Of a DNA stretch of 64,000 nt, positions 25,531-33,537 are shown piece after piece. Origin of the DNA: Bacteroidia bacterium (GTDB lineage Bacteria; Bacteroidota; Bacteroidia; NS11-12g; UBA955); the NCBI GenBank assembly GCA_023228875.1, contig JALOAG010000009.1, forward strand, positions 1-64,000, read 5' to 3'. The position numbers and the translations under genes are program-made. The stretch's first letter is position 1. The number at the start of each line of letters is the position of its first letter. The notes beneath the pieces were generated by a model. That model worked only from the letters and a program-made list of their open reading frames with translations, searched no databases and was not told the origin of the DNA.

Positions 25531-26135
25531 AGTTCTGTATTTAATTTGATTTTCCATAAGCCTCTAAGTTGCCCCATTGTGTATCCGGTGGCTTTGTCCA
25601 AAGGATATCTGATGTTTATTTCTTTTTGCGTTTCTGCTGCTATATCTTGCCCTTTTACACCATGACACGCTAAGCATGTAGGCATTCCAAGCGGTATAGC
25701 TTTGAAGTAAAATACTTCATTTTGTTCGCGCATGATCAGATGCTTATTGGCTGCGTTTTCATCGCTCATCATGGCAGCAATCTGTGCCCACGCTTGTTTG
25801 TCCATTTCGTTCAGCAGTTCATTGTTTTGGTTTCGGGCTTTATCGCTTACTCTGCTGATTTGTGAAGCATGGAGTATAGAGACAGAATCAGTGAGAGTGA
25901 TCGCGTTTTCATTGCAAAAGGAAACAGCACCTGCAAAACCATGTTCTTTGATAGCAGAAGACACATTAGCTAAAAGGATTTGTTGCGCATGTGTTGCAAT
26001 ACTATCACCCAGTTTCAACATTGCTTGTTCATCAATTGCAGGAGTTGCAGCATCTTCTCTGATGAGATTTGATGAACTATTACTGCTACACGAAGCCAAT
26101 ATTCCCAAGATTGCTATGACAAAGATTTTTCTCAT
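25527..26135 (-). CDS. DUF3365 (Tll0287-like) haem lipoprotein
   Basis: The 202-residue protein has a lipobox ending at Cys16 (ILASC), so it is probably a lipoprotein, and a Tll0287-like/DUF3365 domain with a single c-type haem site CLACH (Cys154, Cys157, His158). The SFCNENA segment around residue 72-78 is typical of the family. Such domains sense or carry electrons through a covalent haem with a PAS-like fold. It overlaps both neighbours by 4 bases, so it is tightly co-translated. Confidence 0.86.
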   Translation of the reverse strand: MRKIFVIAILGILASCSSNSSSNLIREDAATPAIDEQAMLKLGDSIATHAQQILLANVSSAIKEHGFAGAVSFCNENAITLTDSVSILHASQISRVSDKARNQNNELLNEMDKQAWAQIAAMMSDENAANKHLIMREQNEVFYFKAIPLGMPTCLACHGVKGQDIAAETQKEINIRYPLDKATGYTMGQLRGLWKIKLNTEL

Positions 26136-26395
26136 TTTATTTCTTCAAAAGTGATATCCTTATTTTCGTCTTTCTTTTTTACAACAGGTGTAGTGTTACA
26201 GTAAGAACGAGTATTTGCACAACCCATTTTAAATACTCCCATAATAAAAAGCAAACCGCCCATCATGGCAAGCACCCATTCTCGCGCCATGAATCCTTGT
26301 ATGATAATCAATATACCCATGCCTAAATAGAGAACCCTCATTAGGTTCCAACCTTTTAATAATTCTTTCATTGTATTGTTTGAATTGGTATTCAT
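26132..26395 (-). CDS. Small YgaP-like membrane protein
   Basis: The 87-residue protein has two membrane helices (about 22-40 and 43-58) and a Cys-containing C-terminal tail (MGCAN, then SYCN). It resembles the membrane part of YgaP-type rhodaneses but has no rhodanese domain itself. ATG at 26395 is used; an internal ATG at 26371 (MKELLKG) is an alternative. It overlaps the DUF3365 gene by 4 bases, and a 26-base gap separates it from the methyltransferase upstream. Confidence 0.68.
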   Translation of the reverse strand: MNTNSNNTMKELLKGWNLMRVLYLGMGILIIIQGFMAREWVLAMMGGLLFIMGVFKMGCANTRSYCNTTPVVKKKDENKDITFEEIK

Positions 26396-26421
26396 GCAAA
26401 TATACTTCTCTTTATTTTTAA

Positions 26422-27024
26422 TTACTTTTTGATGGCAAGCAGACTGATAATGACAGATTCTCCTTTCAATACAACACCCTCGTTCATCTTGACTTTAGAC
26501 TCTCTTGCTTCTATGATTTCAAAATCAGAAAAATCTTCTTGGAGTTGTTTCAGGTCATAATAGAGGTCATTTGTATTTGAAGAATGCTCACTTTCAATTG
26601 AATTGCCATTGCCAAAACCTTGCATTATCAATGTTCCTCCTTTCTTTAGGTATTGGCTTAAGCGGTGATGATAAACACTTCTTTTGTGTGGATCAAAATG
26701 CGCAAAAATCAATGCCAGCACATCAAAACTGTCTAAAGGTATATCAATTTCTTCAACGCTTCCAACAATATATTGTATGGATCCGGAAGTGTTTTTCGCT
26801 AGAGCCAACGCCTTTTGTCTGGAAATTTCACTCAAATCAAAGGCGGTTACTTCCCAGCCTTTTTGAGCTGCATATACTGCATTTCTGCCTTCTCCTTCTG
26901 CAGGAAACAATATTCTGCCTGTTGAAACGCTGTCTAACTTCTCTTTCAGGTATTGATTGGGTTCTTTGCCAAATAAATAGACCTCGGTTTCATACAGCTT
27001 ATCCCAATATGCAGATGTAAACAT
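26422..27024 (-). CDS. SAM-dependent methyltransferase, paralogue A
   Basis: The 200-residue class I methyltransferase belongs to the TehB/thiopurine-methyltransferase-like group: YWDKLYE at the start, motif I LFPAEGEGRNAVYAA, acidic ALIFAHFDP, and LIMQGF. GEGRN at the SAM site is shared with the neighbouring gene, and both proteins keep an N-terminal GKEPNQYLK or GESPNAYLK segment, so they arose by tandem duplication. Its substrate could be a chalcogen compound, a thiol or a small toxic molecule; the sequence does not decide. Confidence 0.85.
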   Translation of the reverse strand: MFTSAYWDKLYETEVYLFGKEPNQYLKEKLDSVSTGRILFPAEGEGRNAVYAAQKGWEVTAFDLSEISRQKALALAKNTSGSIQYIVGSVEEIDIPLDSFDVLALIFAHFDPHKRSVYHHRLSQYLKKGGTLIMQGFGNGNSIESEHSSNTNDLYYDLKQLQEDFSDFEIIEARESKVKMNEGVVLKGESVIISLLAIKK

Positions 27025-27033
27025 AGAGAAGGT

Positions 27034-27654
27034 TTATTTTTTTATAGCAAAAATCCTTGTGAGATTTGATATTCCAACATGATAATCGCCTTCATGCAAG
27101 GTGTCAATAATCGTTTCTGCTTCTATGAACTCAAAATTTTCAAAATCTTCTTTCAGTTCTTGAATATCAAATAACATATCCACATCTGCGGGACCTCCGG
27201 CTTTTGGGTTTGTTTGTTGATTTGCTTTGTGTCCTTTGTCAAAACCCTCTAATATAAGAAAACCGCCTTTTTTCAAAAAACCGGCTAGTTTTCGGTGTAG
27301 CTGTCTCCTCACTGAAGAAGGGAAATGCGCAAAAATCAATGCGAGAGAATCAAATGAATCTTGTGTGTAATTTACATGTGCAATATCATCAATGGAATAT
27401 TCCAGTTGTACACTGTGTTTAAGAGCCAATTGTGCAGCCTTTTTCTTGCCTTCTAAACTTTGGTCAAAAGCAAATACATCCCATCCTAAAGTGGCAGCAT
27501 ACACTGCATTGCGACCTTCACCCTCACAAGGAAACAGTATTTTGCCGGTCTTCATTTCAGAGAGTTTGGACTTCAAATAAGCATTGGGACTTTCTCCATA
27601 AACATAAGAAGACTGTCCAAAGCGTTCATCCCAAAAACTCTTGCTGTCTGCCAC
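27034..27654 (-). CDS. SAM-dependent methyltransferase, paralogue B
   Basis: The 206-residue protein is a tandem paralogue of the next gene in the operon, with the same FWDERFG opening, GEGRNAVYAA SAM motif and ALIFAHFP strand. The start is GTG at 27654, overlapping the rhodanese stop by one base. Because rhodanese and thioredoxin genes share the operon, methylation of a sulfur or related compound is a fair guess. No residues show which compound. Confidence 0.85.
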   Translation of the reverse strand: MADSKSFWDERFGQSSYVYGESPNAYLKSKLSEMKTGKILFPCEGEGRNAVYAATLGWDVFAFDQSLEGKKKAAQLALKHSVQLEYSIDDIAHVNYTQDSFDSLALIFAHFPSSVRRQLHRKLAGFLKKGGFLILEGFDKGHKANQQTNPKAGGPADVDMLFDIQELKEDFENFEFIEAETIIDTLHEGDYHVGISNLTRIFAIKK

Positions 27655-27983
27655 TACTCTTCGTTTTGTATTTCGTTTACAATAGCATCAACATTATACC
27701 AAGAACCACCATTATAGATATTGCTAATACCTTGCTGTTCTAAGTAACCTTTTGCTTGTGTGCATCTTCCTCCGCTTTGGCAGAATAATACAATGTTCTT
27801 TTTCCCTTTAAATTTTGAGACTTTACCGGGAATGGTGTCTAAAGGAATATTTACGGCACCTTTAACACTGCCACCTGAAAACTCTCCGGGGGTGCGTACA
27901 TCTACTAAAAATGCGCCATCTTTTATTACCTCTTTTAATTGTTCATTTTCTGCGCCAAATAATGATTTAAAAATTCCAAACAT
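27654..27983 (-). CDS. Rhodanese-like sulfurtransferase
   Basis: The 109-residue single-domain rhodanese carries its catalytic Cys68 in FCQSGGRC and the upstream DVRTPGEF and GAVNIPL motifs. It transfers sulfane sulfur, for example from thiosulfate or a persulfide, to thiol acceptors such as thioredoxin, which is encoded in the same operon. It is cytoplasmic. A 6-base gap separates it from the DUF2892 gene, and it overlaps the methyltransferase by one base. Confidence 0.92.
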   Translation of the reverse strand: MFGIFKSLFGAENEQLKEVIKDGAFLVDVRTPGEFSGGSVKGAVNIPLDTIPGKVSKFKGKKNIVLFCQSGGRCTQAKGYLEQQGISNIYNGGSWYNVDAIVNEIQNEE

Positions 27984-27989
27984 GTGTTT

Positions 27990-28214
27990 TTATTGATTAG
28001 TTGTTTTGTTATCTGTTTTCTTTGTTGTTGATATTCCTAAAAAGTGCCAAATAGGGCAGAAATTTAAGAATGCAGTAAGCAAGAATACTATTGCCAAGAT
28101 AAGGAAAATAAGCCCGGCTACACCTGTAACTATGTGTAAAAAGTATAACAGTATAAAGATTATCGCCAGGATAATACGTGCTATTTTATCTGTACTGCCG
28201 ATGTTAGCTTTCAT
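27990..28214 (-). CDS. DUF2892 (YgaP-type) membrane protein
   Basis: The 74-residue protein has two hydrophobic helices forming a hairpin and the DUF2892 opening MKANIGSTDKIARI, with a FCPIW segment after the second helix. In YgaP this domain anchors a rhodanese to the membrane; here the rhodanese is a separate downstream protein, so the two may form a split YgaP. Confidence 0.88.
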   Translation of the reverse strand: MKANIGSTDKIARIILAIIFILLYFLHIVTGVAGLIFLILAIVFLLTAFLNFCPIWHFLGISTTKKTDNKTTNQ

Positions 28215-28222
28215 TTTGAATT

Positions 28223-28612
28223 TTATTTAAGGTTTGTAATTACATTTTGTAGTTTCTCGCTGACTTGAGTAGCAAGTTCGCCAAGATTATCATTAGAGAC
28301 TGCAATCATGGAAGCAATCGGGTCAATTGCACTCACTTTAATTTTCCCGTCTTCTGTTTCCTGCACAACTACATTGCAAGGCAACATGGCTCCTATTTCA
28401 TTTTCCACCGAAAGAGCTTTATGAGCAAAAACCGGATTACAAGCACCCAATATGGTGTATTTTCTAAACTCAACATCAATCTTCTTTTTGAGCGTGTCTT
28501 TGATGTCAATTTCTGTAATCACACCAAACCCTTCTTTTTTTAATTCTTCCTTAGTTTTTGTTATTGCTCCATCAAAGTCATCATTGACAATAGTTGAAAA
28601 TGTATAGTTCAT
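28223..28612 (-). CDS. DUF302 domain protein
   Basis: The 129-residue DUF302 protein shows FGVITEIDIKDTLKKK and the LGACNPVFAHKAL motif that marks the family. DUF302 proteins are cytoplasmic, of unknown function, and often sit beside rhodanese and YgaP-type genes. It is the first gene of the operon; a TACTTTTG box 32 bases upstream is the probable promoter. Confidence 0.88.
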   Translation of the reverse strand: MNYTFSTIVNDDFDGAITKTKEELKKEGFGVITEIDIKDTLKKKIDVEFRKYTILGACNPVFAHKALSVENEIGAMLPCNVVVQETEDGKIKVSAIDPIASMIAVSNDNLGELATQVSEKLQNVITNLK

Positions 28613-28644
28613 AATGTTGTTTGTATAAATGGTTAAAACCGATG

Positions 28645-28652
28645 CAAAAGTA
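28645..28652 (-). promoter_or_regulatory. -7 promoter box of the redox/sulfur operon
   Basis: On the minus strand the site reads TACTTTTG followed by C, fitting TAnnTTTG. It lies 32 bases before the DUF302 ATG. The -33 element is weak. Confidence 0.45.
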
Positions 28653-28885
28653 ATCTTAAAAAAGGAGTTGCTAAGTAACTTAGGTTACAAAGGAGGACAA
28701 TCAATTTGTGCTGCATTTAATTGTCAAAATTCTATTGATTTTAGTTTACATTTAAGCTAATTACCTAAAACTCAAATTGATCAAGTGTTCTACATTTAAT
28801 GAAAATCACCCAACACGGTGCTTACTCTGTGTCTGTGTGCTTTGGGTTTAGCAACATTTATTTGGAATCACAGCAGGTTACAGCG

Positions 28886-29500
28886 TTATACATTGAGTAA
28901 TCGAAACAGTTCTTTTCTAACTTCCAAGGTTTCAAAATCTCCGCTATATTCTTCGGTTGTGGTTGTGCTGCTGTCATCTTTAATTCCACGCGAGGCAACA
29001 CAAAGGTGCTTAGCATTTACAATTACAGCCACATTAGGGGTGTCAAGGGCTTGTTTGAGTTCTGCAGCAATTTGCATGGTCATACGCTCTTGGACTTGTG
29101 GTCTTTTGGCATAATATTCTACAATTCGGTTGAGTTTTGACAGTCCAATTACTTTGCCGTTTGGGATATAGGCTAAATGAACTTTGCCAAAAAATGGAAC
29201 AAAGTGATGTTCGCAATGGGTGTAGAAATTGATATCTTTCTCTATCAATATTTTGCGGTATTTAAAGTCGTTTACAAAGTGTGTAACTTTAGGTTTGAGC
29301 GCTGGGTTTAATCCCCAAAACATTTCTTTTACATACATCTTTGCAACCCTATGCGGTGTTCCTTTCAAACTGTCATTTTCAAGGTCAAAGCCAAGGGTGT
29401 TCATTATTTCTCTAAAATGACTTTCAATGATTTGCATTTTTTCTTCATCCGAAAGCTTAAAAGCGTCCGGCCGCAGGGGATTATTGATATTATTTTCCAT
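28886..29500 (-). CDS. folE: GTP cyclohydrolase I
   Basis: FolE converts GTP to 7,8-dihydroneopterin triphosphate for folate and for queuosine. The 204-residue protein has the zinc ligands Cys96 and His99 in HCEHHF and the third Cys in HLCVASRG, plus GLSKLNR and RPQVQERMT. It overlaps queD by 11 bases; QueD uses the FolE product, so the pair feeds 7-deazaguanine synthesis, although folate supply is equally served. Confidence 0.96.
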   Translation of the reverse strand: MENNINNPLRPDAFKLSDEEKMQIIESHFREIMNTLGFDLENDSLKGTPHRVAKMYVKEMFWGLNPALKPKVTHFVNDFKYRKILIEKDINFYTHCEHHFVPFFGKVHLAYIPNGKVIGLSKLNRIVEYYAKRPQVQERMTMQIAAELKQALDTPNVAVIVNAKHLCVASRGIKDDSSTTTTEEYSGDFETLEVRKELFRLLNV

Positions 29501-29900
29501 TAACTGTTACGATATTTCTGGGTGTTTCGGCAAGAGTAACCGTAAGTTCTATCTCTTTTTCTATGTGTGATCTTAGTTTTTGCCAAATAACAGAAGCAAT
29601 ATTTTCGGCTGTTGGGTTTAAGTGTCTGAACTCAAGCGTATCTAAATTAAGATTTTTATGGTCAAAAGATTGGGTTACTTCTTCCTCAATCATTTTTTTT
29701 AGTTTACTGATATCAAATGCGTATCCTGTGAGCGGATCAATCTCTCCGGTAACACTTACCTCAAGTTCATAATTATGTCCGTGATAGTTAGGATTGTTAC
29801 ACAGTCCAAAAAACTCCCGATTTTTCTCATCAGACCATGAAGGGACGTGCAGTCTGTGTGCGGCATTAAAATGGGCTTTACGGGTAATTGTTGCTTTCAC
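29490..29900 (-). CDS. queD: 6-carboxytetrahydropterin synthase QueD
   Basis: QueD converts dihydroneopterin triphosphate to 6-carboxytetrahydropterin in queuosine synthesis. The 136-residue protein has zinc ligands His15, His40 and His42 (AAHRL, HGH), catalytic Cys34, and the FDHKNLN motif. GTG at 29900 is chosen; the longer TTG start at 29909 would lie on the last base of the -7 box at 29907-29914. The mRNA is therefore nearly leaderless. It is the first gene of a two-gene operon with folE. Confidence 0.92.
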   Translation of the reverse strand: MKATITRKAHFNAAHRLHVPSWSDEKNREFFGLCNNPNYHGHNYELEVSVTGEIDPLTGYAFDISKLKKMIEEEVTQSFDHKNLNLDTLEFRHLNPTAENIASVIWQKLRSHIEKEIELTVTLAETPRNIVTVNGK

Positions 29901-29906
29901 TTGGCG

Positions 29907-29914
29907 CAAAAATA
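29907..29914 (-). promoter_or_regulatory. -7 promoter box of queD-folE
   Basis: The minus strand reads TATTTTTG followed by C, 7 bases before the GTG start. This position excludes the upstream TTG as a start and predicts a leaderless transcript. Confidence 0.45.
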
Positions 29915-29974
29915 GGTAATTGAAAGGAATATTCTAAATGCCTGCGATCGGCTAAGCTCTGTTTGATGATGTGT

Positions 29975-30544
29975 TTATAGCTGTGTTACGCCACCGGACG
30001 CAACAAACTTCATTAAATCAGCCGGATTTCCATCTATGGGTTTGATTTTGCTCGTATGTATAATGTATAGATGACCAGAGAATGTGTAGGAGAAAGGAAT
30101 ATAGACAGAGCAATATCCTTCCATTTTTAAATCTTGCAGGCTTTCAGATGTAACAAAACCTATTTTATATACTGTATCGCCTTCTACATTGATCATCACC
30201 GGTTTGTTGAATTTCTTTTTATCACCAACAAATGCTTGCAATAAGTCTTTTATTGATGTGTAAATCAATTTGATACCGGGTGTTTTTTCAATTAAAGTTT
30301 CTATCAAATTGATAACCGGTTTTGTGATAAGGCTGGTTCCGAACATCCCTATTACCAAGATGAAACCTATTAACAAAAGAACCCCAAGTCCGGTATATTT
30401 AAACCCTAACAGCCCGTCAAGCCATGCAAAAATTGTAACGAGCAAATACACTGTAATTGCCAATGGCAGCACTATCAAGAGTCCCCTGAAGAACCATGTA
30501 AGCAGTTTGTTTGTTATATGAGAATAATTGTTGTGTTGTGGCAT
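29975..30544 (-). CDS. DUF502 membrane protein
   Basis: The 189-residue protein has two membrane helices (about 15-35 and 52-75) and a C-terminal soluble domain with the TPGIKLIYTSIKDL and NKPVMINVEG segments and a GHLYIIH strand, as in DUF502. Its function is unknown. It lies 9 bases after purD on the same strand, so it probably rides on the purD transcript. Confidence 0.88.
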   Translation of the reverse strand: MPQHNNYSHITNKLLTWFFRGLLIVLPLAITVYLLVTIFAWLDGLLGFKYTGLGVLLLIGFILVIGMFGTSLITKPVINLIETLIEKTPGIKLIYTSIKDLLQAFVGDKKKFNKPVMINVEGDTVYKIGFVTSESLQDLKMEGYCSVYIPFSYTFSGHLYIIHTSKIKPIDGNPADLMKFVASGGVTQL

Positions 30545-30553
30545 AATTGAAAT

Positions 30554-31831
30554 TTATAGATAGTCTAACAAATCTTTGCCGATATCTGTTCGGTAATATT
30601 TGTCCTTAAAAGTAACGGTATGGGCTGCTTTGTAAGATTTAAGCAGAGCATCCATCATATTGTTGTCAAGTGCAGTCAGAGCGATAACCCTGCCTCCTGA
30701 TGTAACGATTTTTCCTGCGGACTCTTGTGTACCTGCATGAAAAGGAATACAGTCTTTTATAAATTCTAATCCGGAGATTTCCATACCTTTTTTATATTCC
30801 TCAGGATAGCCTCCGCTCACTGTAAAAACAGTGGTGGCAAACTCTCTTTTGATTTTAATTTGATGTTTGTTTAGGGTCTTTGTACATGCAGCAACTAACA
30901 GTTCTAATAAGTCATTTTCGATTCGCGGAATTACAACCTCTGTTTCCGGGTCTCCCATTCTGGCGTTATATTCAATGACATAAGGTTCTCCCATGTAGTT
31001 TATCAAACCAAAGAAAATAAAACCTTTGTAGTGGAGTTTGTCTTTGCGAATGCCTGCAATTGTGGGTTTGATGATATTCTGTTCTACTTTGTACAAAAAG
31101 TCTTTGCTAGCAAAAGGTACTGGTGATACTGCACCCATTCCCCCTGTATTTAATCCGGTATCTGCTTCGCCAATTCTTTTATAATCTTTTGCTTCCGGTA
31201 AAATCAAATAGTTTTTTCCATCTGTCAATACAAAACAAGACAATTCAATTCCGGTCAAGTACTCTTCTATAACAACTTTTTCTGATGCTTTACCAAACTT
31301 GCTATTTTCAAGCATTTCATTCAAGTTTTTCTTAGCATCTTCAAGGTTGGCGCAAATCAACACCCCTTTGCCGGCAGCCAGCCCATCTGCTTTTAGAACA
31401 TAGGGAGCAGAGAGCGTTTCTAAGAATTGGTGTGCTTGGCTTAGTGTAGATTTAGTAAAAGTAGAGAAACGAGCTGTGGGTATATTGTGTCGCAACATGA
31501 ATTCTTTTGCAAAATCCTTGCTGCCTTCAAGTTGTGACCCCTTTTTTGAAGGACCTGCAACCATGATGCCCGGTATTTTCTTTTCTAAGAAATCAGTGAT
31601 TCCCAACACCAGTGGATCTTCATTTCCGGGTAACACAAGATCAATCTTTTTTTCTATACAAAATACCGCTATTGATTCAAAGTCTGTAGGGTTAATATTG
31701 ATATTGATTCCACATTGTGCAGTACCTGCATTACCGCTTGCTATATAGAGTTTAGTGCACAAAGGACTTTGACTGATTTTCCATGCAAAAACATGTTCTC
31801 TTGCACCTGTTCCCAGAATAAGAATATTCAT
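30554..31831 (-). CDS. purD: Phosphoribosylamine-glycine ligase
   Basis: PurD joins phosphoribosylamine and glycine with ATP in purine synthesis. The 425-residue ATP-grasp protein has the N-terminal LILGTGAREH, the ADGLAAGKGV loop, TGGMGAVSP and EYNARMGDPE. It is full length. A TACTTTTG box ends 6 bases before the ATG, so the message should have almost no leader. GuaB, another purine gene, lies elsewhere in the window and is not in this operon. Confidence 0.96.
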   Translation of the reverse strand: MNILILGTGAREHVFAWKISQSPLCTKLYIASGNAGTAQCGINININPTDFESIAVFCIEKKIDLVLPGNEDPLVLGITDFLEKKIPGIMVAGPSKKGSQLEGSKDFAKEFMLRHNIPTARFSTFTKSTLSQAHQFLETLSAPYVLKADGLAAGKGVLICANLEDAKKNLNEMLENSKFGKASEKVVIEEYLTGIELSCFVLTDGKNYLILPEAKDYKRIGEADTGLNTGGMGAVSPVPFASKDFLYKVEQNIIKPTIAGIRKDKLHYKGFIFFGLINYMGEPYVIEYNARMGDPETEVVIPRIENDLLELLVAACTKTLNKHQIKIKREFATTVFTVSGGYPEEYKKGMEISGLEFIKDCIPFHAGTQESAGKIVTSGGRVIALTALDNNMMDALLKSYKAAHTVTFKDKYYRTDIGKDLLDYL

Positions 31832-31836
31832 GGCTG

Positions 31837-31844
31837 CAAAAGTA
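31837..31844 (-). promoter_or_regulatory. -7 promoter box of purD
   Basis: The minus strand reads TACTTTTG followed by C. A TTTC (minus strand, 31864-31867) sits at a 19-base spacer where a -33 TTTG would be expected. Confidence 0.5.
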
Positions 31845-32131
31845 ATTTAATCATTGTGTTTATGAAAATCTATCTAACCCAATGAATCTATTGTAGTTGA
31901 GCACTTAGCGAATGATAGTTGTAATAGTTTTGAGTGAGTTATTCGGGAGATAATCTTATTTGAGTGATGTATAGAATCCATTTATTTGTATAAAATCCAT
32001 TCAGCAACATTTATGTTAGTATGTATATAAGATTGTAATTGGAGGTTCTGCTATGTTTTAATTTACTGATGTAAACAGCAAAATATTTTTTAGAGTAATA
32101 CTGCTTGTTTTTCTACTTTTGAGCCTTTACA
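31845..32131. other. Gene-free divergent region between purD and the SLC13 gene
   Basis: No reading frame, RNA gene or hairpin of note was found in this AT-rich stretch apart from the purD promoter next to it. It should also contain the promoter of the transporter gene at 32132, which I could not place. Confidence 0.5.
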
Positions 32132-33517
32132 ATGAACAAGAAGCAACTTCAAATATTCAATATTTTGTTTGGACCTGTGTTGTTTCTGTTAGTGTATTTA
32201 AGCGACATCAAAGGATTGTCTCACGAAGGCAAAGCAGTCATGGCATGTACGCTTTGGGTTGCGTTTTGGTGGATTACAGAAGCAGTCGAACTACCGGTTA
32301 CATCGCTGCTTCCTATTGTATTGTTTCCTCTTTCCGGTGCTTTACCTCTCAAAGCTACAACAGCCGAATATGGGAATCCCTTTATTTTTCTCTTTATGGG
32401 CGGTTTTTTAATAGGCTTAGCAATCGAAAAATGGAATTTGCACAAACGCATTGCTTTCAAGATTATTGAGAAAATTGGTACGCGAGAACGCAGTGTTTTA
32501 TTAGGATTTATGGTTGCCACAGCTTTTATTTCAATGTGGATTTCGAATACCGCCACAGCGGTTATGATGCTTCCGATAGGGCTTTCTGTTTCTGCTTATT
32601 TTGGCAACAATCAACTATTTAAGCAAAACTTGATGTTGGGTATTGCCTATGCTGCTTCTAGCGGAGGGATGGCTACATTGATTGGAACACCTCCCAACAT
32701 TATTCTTGCAGCAGTGCTTAAAAATTCGGCAGGTATTGAAATCTCTTTTTTGAATTGGATGCTTTTTGCAACTCCTTTCAGTTTGATTTTGTTATTGGTT
32801 TGTTGGTGGCATTTAAGCAGAAAGTTAGGAAGAGGAGTGAGTCAGGGTTTTAAACTTGACAATAATGAATTAGGAACAGTTACCTTGCCGGAAAAAAGAG
32901 TGTTGATGGTGTTTTGTTTGGTTGCTTTTTTTTGGATTACCCGAGTCTTTCTGTGGAATAAATTTATTCCTGCTTTGGATGATACGTTGATTGCAATGAT
33001 TGGTGCAATCGCATTGTTTATTATTCCTTCAGGTATAAAGGGAGAAAAACTATTGAATTGGGAAACAGCAAAACGTTTGCCTTGGGATGTATTATTAATT
33101 TTTGGTGCAGGATTAGCCATTGCCAAGGGTTTTGCAGATACAGATTTAACCCAATGGATTGCTCAGCACTTTGCTGATGTGAATGTATTGCCATGGGTGA
33201 TTCTTTTGATGGTTATTGCAGCTATTAATTTTCTTACAGAAATCACCTCTAATACAGCAACAGCGAGTATCATTCTGCCGATTCTTTATTCCATGAGTTA
33301 TTCGTTAAACTTAAACCCTTTGACATTGCTTGTAGGTGCAGCAATCGCCTCAAGCTGTGCATTTATGTTGCCTGTGGCTACGCCTCCCAATGCTATTGTT
33401 TTCAGTAGCGGGGCTGTCAAAATTAAAGATATGATGAGAGAGGGTATATTTTTGAACCTAACCTCTATTTTGCTAACATTTCTTTTTGTTCAAACCTTGA
33501 TTGGAGTGCTGCAATAG
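32132..33517 (+). CDS. SLC13/DASS family anion symporter
   Basis: The 461-residue membrane protein has about eleven helices. Both SNTATAVMM and SNTATASII repeats, which form the substrate and sodium sites in the DASS/SLC13 family, are intact at about residues 140-148 and 373-381. Family members import di- or tricarboxylates, sulfate or phosphate with sodium. The exact anion is not evident. It is a single gene facing a minus-strand glycosyltransferase. Confidence 0.9.
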   Translation: MNKKQLQIFNILFGPVLFLLVYLSDIKGLSHEGKAVMACTLWVAFWWITEAVELPVTSLLPIVLFPLSGALPLKATTAEYGNPFIFLFMGGFLIGLAIEKWNLHKRIAFKIIEKIGTRERSVLLGFMVATAFISMWISNTATAVMMLPIGLSVSAYFGNNQLFKQNLMLGIAYAASSGGMATLIGTPPNIILAAVLKNSAGIEISFLNWMLFATPFSLILLLVCWWHLSRKLGRGVSQGFKLDNNELGTVTLPEKRVLMVFCLVAFFWITRVFLWNKFIPALDDTLIAMIGAIALFIIPSGIKGEKLLNWETAKRLPWDVLLIFGAGLAIAKGFADTDLTQWIAQHFADVNVLPWVILLMVIAAINFLTEITSNTATASIILPILYSMSYSLNLNPLTLLVGAAIASSCAFMLPVATPPNAIVFSSGAVKIKDMMREGIFLNLTSILLTFLFVQTLIGVLQ

Positions 33518-33537
33518 CGCAGCCACAATACTTTTGA

